64,000 nt of DNA from positions 1,259,584-1,323,583 of the forward strand of contig NZ_JAHLMU010000001.1 of assembly GCF_018919485.1 (NCBI RefSeq), read 5' to 3'. The notes beneath the pieces were generated by a model. It was not told the origin of the DNA. It saw only the letters and a program-made list of their open reading frames with translations, and searched no databases. The first letter of the stretch is position 1; every line of letters starts with the position of its first letter. A program made the translations under genes and the position numbers. Positions 60,607-64,000 of this stretch are shown here, piece by piece. The DNA is from Psychrobacter sp. TAE2020 (GTDB lineage Bacteria; Pseudomonadota; Gammaproteobacteria; Pseudomonadales; Moraxellaceae).

Positions 60607-60945
60607 TTACCGCCCTAATTCGAAATTAGGGCAGATGAAGAACACGAATTTTAGTTTGGCATTAGTCTCTAATACCTTATTTATATCTTTCTTAAGCTTC
60701 TGATTGTTTGTGGGAGCCACTGCAGCAAATACTTCAGCAGCTAACTCACCACATTCTGATTCAATATCTGAACCTGAAGCAGTTCCAAGATTAAGTCTGA
60801 ATGGAGCTAATTTGGGGTATTCAGTAAATAGAATTTCCAGTTCATAAAATGATGACAAATACGTAAAAGATTGATTAATTTGTTCGACTATATTCAGTTC
60901 ACGCTTAGAATCTAAAAGATTAAAACCTATACCGCCAAACTTCAT
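60607..60945 (-). CDS. Small protein of unknown function, possible nuclease-like fold
   Basis: A 112-residue protein starting at an ATG that overlaps the preceding 46-codon gene by the four bases ATGA. It is soluble-looking. The central part reads FRLNLGTASGSDIESECGEL and continues with AEVFAAVAPTNNQKLKKDI. The spaced acidic residues followed by lysines recall PD-(D/E)xK-like proteins, but the match is not canonical and is an inference. A 9-bp inverted repeat (GCCCTAATT / AATTAGGGC, 60612-60632) lies in its last codons. The frame is open five codons further upstream, so fusion by frameshift with the gene before it is possible. Confidence 0.6.
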   Translation of the reverse strand: MKFGGIGFNLLDSKRELNIVEQINQSFTYLSSFYELEILFTEYPKLAPFRLNLGTASGSDIESECGELAAEVFAAVAPTNNQKLKKDINKVLETNAKLKFVFFICPNFELGR

Positions 60946-61082
60946 TTTTGAAAAGAGCATTTTGAAGAGTTTGAATTAATCTCAGAGCTAATTTGTAATA
61001 AAGCCTCATCCATTGACTCGTACAATTTCTGCTCAAGTTGTTCGAGCTCATTGATGTCGTTTACTATAAAAGACTTAACCAT
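60942..61082 (-). CDS. 46-residue protein of unknown function
   Basis: A short gene with an excellent ribosome site (AAAGGAAG, 3 bases before the ATG at 61080-61082). The product is acidic and helix-prone (NDINELEQLEQKLYESMDEA), ends SSKCSFQK and has no signal or membrane segment. Its TGA overlaps the ATG of the 112-residue gene as ATGA, so the pair is translationally coupled, or else one gene was split by a frameshift. It lies 56 bases after the broken gene upstream. Confidence 0.6.
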   Translation of the reverse strand: MVKSFIVNDINELEQLEQKLYESMDEALLQISSEINSNSSKCSFQK

Positions 61083-61138
61083 ACACTTCCTTTAAAATAT
61101 AACACTTCACTAAATTATCAGCTAACAACTAATTATTA

Positions 61139-61494
61139 TCAATTAAGTGCAGTTTTCAAATTTTGGCACGAATTAGCTAGGTCTTTATTGTCTTGGAAGG
61201 GTGCAATAAGTCTGCTAAGACGACGTGAAATTTCATTCAATAGATCTCTTAATTCAGAAAAAATTAATTCAAAGTCAAGTTTATCTAGTCGCTGCGCTAT
61301 TTCGGTTAATTCAATGGTTATTGTTTGAATTTTGACTGTTTTCCCAGCTCCCAATGCGGCTTTTTTGCGGCTCTAGCTTCACGATGTGCCATTATAGAGA
61401 AAAGTACACCTATCACACTCAATATTGTAGAAATCCAAAATTCAGCTTGGATATAGAACGGATTCTAAGAACTCACCATTCCTACAATATTCAC
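61139..61494 (-). pseudogene. Broken gene for a membrane-anchored helical protein
   Basis: AAGGAG sits 5 bases before a GTG at 61492-61494. The frame reads MNIVGMVSS, hits a TAG at 61465-61467, then continues in frame as NPFYIQAEFWISTILSVIG and onward through a transmembrane helix to a basic stretch ending KQSKFKQ and TAA. From there a second frame, shifted by one base, carries on with TITIELTEIAQRLDKLDFEL and ends NLKTALN. Joined, this gives a ~118-residue protein with one N-terminal helix and a cytoplasmic helical tail. The nonsense codon plus the frameshift argue for decay. Confidence 0.6.
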
Positions 61495-61561
61495 TAGCTC
61501 TCCTTCAGTCAAAAAACTTCTGCATTTATAAGCTAATAAAAAGCAACTCGCTTTTATCATA

Positions 61562-61590
61562 AGCATAAGTATATTGCATGAATATAGCAA
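61562..61590 (-). promoter_or_regulatory. Candidate promoter for the small-gene cluster
   Basis: Minus-strand TTGCTA (61585-61590), a 17-base spacer and TATGCT (61562-61567), about 65 bases before the GTG at 61494 and past the 5S-type terminator at 61650. Confidence 0.4.
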
Positions 61591-61649
61591 GAGTATTGCT
61601 ATTAAAGGCTGCAGTAAATAGTACTGGAAGCAACCCCACGAACGGAAGA

Positions 61650-61679
61650 AAACCCCCAACGAATTTACGTTGGGGGTTT
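61650..61679 (-). terminator. Terminator downstream of the decayed 5S gene
   Basis: Perfect stem AAACCCCCAACG / CGTTGGGGGTTT with a six-base loop; the minus strand continues with T-rich sequence. It lies 14 bases beyond the 5S remnant, the same spacing as at the intact 5S gene. Confidence 0.88.
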
Positions 61680-61693
61680 ATCTAGAAAAGACA

Positions 61694-61796
61694 GCTGACA
61701 ACAACTTACTCTCACAGGGGCAAACCCATATCACTATTAGCGCAACGATGTTTCACTTCTAAGTTCTAGAAAGGATAACATGATATTGTCATCAGT
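61694..61796 (-). pseudogene. Decayed 5S rRNA gene
   Basis: Hand alignment to the intact 5S gene at 63884-63997 gives 81 matches over 103 aligned bases, plus an 11-base deletion in the 5' third of the RNA. Conserved blocks include TTTCACTTCT and TACTCTCACA (plus strand). Many differences are G-to-A or C-to-T. The deletion removes helix II/III sequence, so the product could not fold as 5S rRNA. Orientation and terminator spacing equal those of the intact copy. Confidence 0.88.
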
Positions 61797-61969
61797 AAAA
61801 GGATTAGATATAAGTCTGTTTTTATTATCTTTAACTTAAACTTTAGGTTTAAATCGACCAACTATAACCTAACTAAATCAAGGGTAAAGGTGATACCTAA
61901 ATACTAGATTATTAACTGCAATGATCAAAATCTAAAATAAATCCGATTTGTAAAATAAACAGATAAAAG

Positions 61970-61998
61970 TTGACTGATAAGGGTTTATATTCTTATAA
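61970..61998 (+). promoter_or_regulatory. Candidate promoter of the 579-codon gene
   Basis: TTGACT (61970-61975), a 17-base spacer and TTATAA (61993-61998), 67 bases before the ATG. The surrounding 270 bases between the 5S remnant and the gene are very AT-rich and show nothing else. Confidence 0.45.
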
Positions 61999-62065
61999 CC
62001 ATATATTATAATCAAATCTTCACACCATGAAACACATGACGAAAATATTTAAAAGGCTATAACTA

Positions 62066-63805
62066 ATGAATATTCATGATCTTTCTGAGTATCAACTATA
62101 TAAACTAAAGTCTATAGACCCAACGCTTAGCTCAGATTGGTTAGAAGTCATTAGGGATATTCTTCCTAAGCTAAATAAAGAAGGTCAAATTAGCGTTTAT
62201 AAGAATATCTTAAAACCACGAGGTATCTACATAGAAGCGGATAGGAAGCCAATATTTAATCGACCTAACACCTTAGCATTAACCATAAAAAATGTGCAGA
62301 CTAAAAATAAAAACCTAGTGTCTATAGCCCTGCATATGGCAAAAATAATTGATCCACAAGTTACCCAATATAATGCTATAGAACTGGCAGATAAAATTGA
62401 GGCCATATTAGGTTACTTAGATAATTTAGAAGTCAACGACTTGCTGCAAGATCAAAAGAACCGTCAAAAGATACGAGTAGCCTTTTTATACGATTTAGCA
62501 TTATGGATCGATAATATTAGTTTAGATATAGATGCTGGCATACGTAATATTGACGTTGATTTAGTCAAATCGTATTTCAAAGAAGTTTTTATTAAACAGC
62601 AAATTCAGGGTCGAGATTTTCGTAATTGGGATTCTTCTGATCTAAGTTTTCAAGAAACTAGTTACTTGCCACCTTTTATCAAGCAACAAGGCACAGAAAG
62701 AAAGTTTTTGATTGTCGAAGGACAGCACTATTGGTATCTGATTGGCACTGCTAATAAGATGGAAAACAACCCCTACTCCTTTCGACGCTTTCTGTATGAA
62801 GATCGTAGTGGTAGTAGCAATAATTATATTTACTTAACTCATATTGTTCTAAAAAAAGACAGTATGCATAATTCAGATTATCTAGCACATGCTTCTTACT
62901 GTATGAGCAGACTTTATACGCTTGATAGAGGGGTTTCAGATAATCTTCTAAAGTTTATGCAGCAAATTCAGCAATTGTATCAAAACTATCTTCGACCCCT
63001 ACTTAAAAAACCACTACAACCAGACGGCAGTGATCCTGAGTTAATAATAAAAGATCGAATGATCGAGTATGAAAGACAACTGTCAATTTTAATACTACAA
63101 AAGCTGCCCAACATCATTCAAAAAACCTCTAATGATTTAAATGACCAAGACTATTTATTCTATCATTTAGACCGACTGATGAAACAGATGAGTGAGAATA
63201 TTCAGGATTTTAGACTACAGCCTTTATCTATGTACTCTGCTAGCAGCGAAATAATGCTAGTAAAACTCATTACTCTAAGAAGATTACTAAATAAATCACG
63301 TGATTTATTTTATGACGGGCAGCTACGCTTAGATGATGATTGTCAAGTTATGGGCAAATCTTTGCTGACTGTTAAGCAACAGTTGGATGAAACGGAAGTC
63401 TCTATGGAAAAACTACAATTGTTTAAAAATGAAATCGATAAACACTATTATCTGCAAGAAAACGGCAGCTTTTGGCAAAAAATAAAACTAGGTAAGGCTC
63501 CTGAGTATTCATTAGCAGAAATTGATCAAATGAAACTATCTATACACGAAGACCTTTTTATATCCATAGTTCGTCTAGCCAAAACAGAGAAGAGCAGCAT
63601 GGTCTATACAGAATTTGAGTGCAATGAAATAATAAATGAAAATTATAGGCATTATGCTTTAGCAGATGGCAAACTAGGAATTAGTACCCTACCACGAATA
63701 CTCCGCTTAAATGAAGATAGAAGTAAGTTTAGCATTAAACTAATAAGAGAAGCGCTTTACGAAGACATATTTAAATCTGGTCAACAATGGAGTACTAACT
63801 TCTAA
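62066..63805 (+). CDS. Large protein of unknown function between two 5S copies
   Basis: I do not recognise this 579-residue protein. It has no signal peptide or membrane segment. Residues ~1-190 are helical and Leu/Ile/Asp-rich. A more sheet-like segment is near 230-275 (KFLIVEGQHYWYLIG, then NNYIYLTHIVLKKDS). Residues ~290-480 look like long amphipathic helices, and the C-terminus is mixed. No Walker, zinc or nuclease motif is evident. AAAAGG lies 9 bases before the ATG. Base composition is visibly AT-richer than the core genes. It runs opposite to both flanking 5S copies, which suggests insertion at the end of the rRNA operon. Confidence 0.75.
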   Translation: MNIHDLSEYQLYKLKSIDPTLSSDWLEVIRDILPKLNKEGQISVYKNILKPRGIYIEADRKPIFNRPNTLALTIKNVQTKNKNLVSIALHMAKIIDPQVTQYNAIELADKIEAILGYLDNLEVNDLLQDQKNRQKIRVAFLYDLALWIDNISLDIDAGIRNIDVDLVKSYFKEVFIKQQIQGRDFRNWDSSDLSFQETSYLPPFIKQQGTERKFLIVEGQHYWYLIGTANKMENNPYSFRRFLYEDRSGSSNNYIYLTHIVLKKDSMHNSDYLAHASYCMSRLYTLDRGVSDNLLKFMQQIQQLYQNYLRPLLKKPLQPDGSDPELIIKDRMIEYERQLSILILQKLPNIIQKTSNDLNDQDYLFYHLDRLMKQMSENIQDFRLQPLSMYSASSEIMLVKLITLRRLLNKSRDLFYDGQLRLDDDCQVMGKSLLTVKQQLDETEVSMEKLQLFKNEIDKHYYLQENGSFWQKIKLGKAPEYSLAEIDQMKLSIHEDLFISIVRLAKTEKSSMVYTEFECNEIINENYRHYALADGKLGISTLPRILRLNEDRSKFSIKLIREALYEDIFKSGQQWSTNF

Positions 63806-63839
63806 TATAGTCAGTTAAAATATCTAAAAAGACAAAAGA

Positions 63840-63870
63840 AAAGCCCCCTGTACATTAGTACAGGGGGCTA
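63840..63870 (-). terminator. Terminator of the rRNA operon
   Basis: Stem AGCCCCCTGTAC / GTACAGGGGGCT with a short loop; the minus strand continues TTTTCTTTT. It lies 14 bases after the intact 5S gene and faces the end of the 579-codon gene. Confidence 0.9.
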
Positions 63871-63883
63871 GTCAGAATAGAGA

Positions 63884-63997
63884 GCTGACGATGACCTACT
63901 CTCACATGGCCGGAGCCACACTACCATTGGCGCAATGATGTTTCACTTCTGAGTTCGAGAAGGGATCAGGTGGGGCCATCATGCTATTGTCGTCAGC
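63884..63997 (-). rRNA. rrf: 5S ribosomal RNA
   Basis: A 114-base gene on the minus strand with terminal stem GCTGACGA / TCGTCAGC. Characteristic 5S sequence includes CCCACCTGATCCC, CGAACTCAGAAGTGAAAC and ATGTGAGAGTAGG. The 23S and 16S genes should lie just beyond the right edge, read leftward into this gene. Confidence 0.96.
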
Positions 63998-64000
63998 AAA

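Noticed and set aside
61038..61328. Plus-strand open frame of 96 codons
   Set aside because: It runs antisense to the broken gene and crosses the start of the 46-codon gene; it has no ribosome site.
61300..61330. Programmed -1 frameshift in the gene at 61139-61494
   Set aside because: The bases near the frame change do not form a canonical X XXY YYZ slippery site, and an upstream TAG already interrupts the frame, so mutation is the simpler reading.
61465..61659. Minus-strand open frame of 64 codons ending at the TAG
   Set aside because: Its first codons lie inside the 5S-type terminator. The real ribosome site and start are near 61494, so only the last nine codons belong to a gene, the broken one.

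Overview
The window is a bacterial chromosome segment of moderately low GC. Its gene content points to Moraxellaceae, most likely Psychrobacter: a 13-gene nuo operon with fused nuoCD, the dut-algC-argB order also seen in Pseudomonas, a magnesium-type HemB, an AcrAB/AdeIJK-type efflux operon, and many housekeeping proteins with hydrophilic low-complexity insertions. The genus is an inference from these traits; no database comparison was made.

Layout. 1-190: start of a FAD-dependent monooxygenase that leaves the left edge. 726-5130: phoH, ybeY, an MscS channel and a conserved-looking unknown gene. 5241-6071: fpr. 6313-22656: the complete respiratory complex I operon on the minus strand, nuoA, B, CD, E, F, G, H, I, J, K, L, M, N, closed by an intrinsic terminator near 6260. 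23553-25376: lolA, rpmA and rplU. 25887-26927: ispB. 27768-34362: a tripartite RND efflux operon (adaptor, pump, outer-membrane channel). 34642-43660: hemB, rep, a possible small membrane protein, mgtE, dut, algC and argB. 43808-49573: a small secreted protein, an ArsC-family reductase, then leuS, lptE and holA. 49739-53406: macA and macB. 53521-54198: a tRNA-Lys transcription unit with two identical tRNA genes and three copies of a covarying double stem-loop element. 54256-60517: an MBL-fold hydrolase, large catalase KatE, dienelactone hydrolase, a DUF938-type methyltransferase, a flavodoxin-like protein and an OsmC protein. 60607-64000: an AT-rich accessory stretch at the 3' end of an rRNA operon, ending in a 5S rRNA gene read leftward.

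How it works together. Most of the window is core metabolism: NADH oxidation and proton pumping (nuo), quinone side-chain synthesis (ispB), haem synthesis (hemB), lipoprotein and LPS transport to the outer membrane (lolA, lptE), translation (leuS, rplU, rpmA, tRNA-Lys, 5S), replication (rep, holA, dut) and stress defence (katE, OsmC, two drug-efflux systems).

The least ordinary parts are the two RNA-linked regions. At the rRNA operon end, a decayed 5S gene with its own terminator (61650-61796) lies about 2 kb beyond the intact 5S gene (63884-63997). Between them is an unrecognised 579-codon gene in the opposite orientation. Beyond the decayed 5S come a broken membrane-anchored gene and a tiny overlapping gene pair. 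At the tRNA-Lys locus, repeated stem-loops precede the tRNA genes, and arm changes between copies preserve base pairing.
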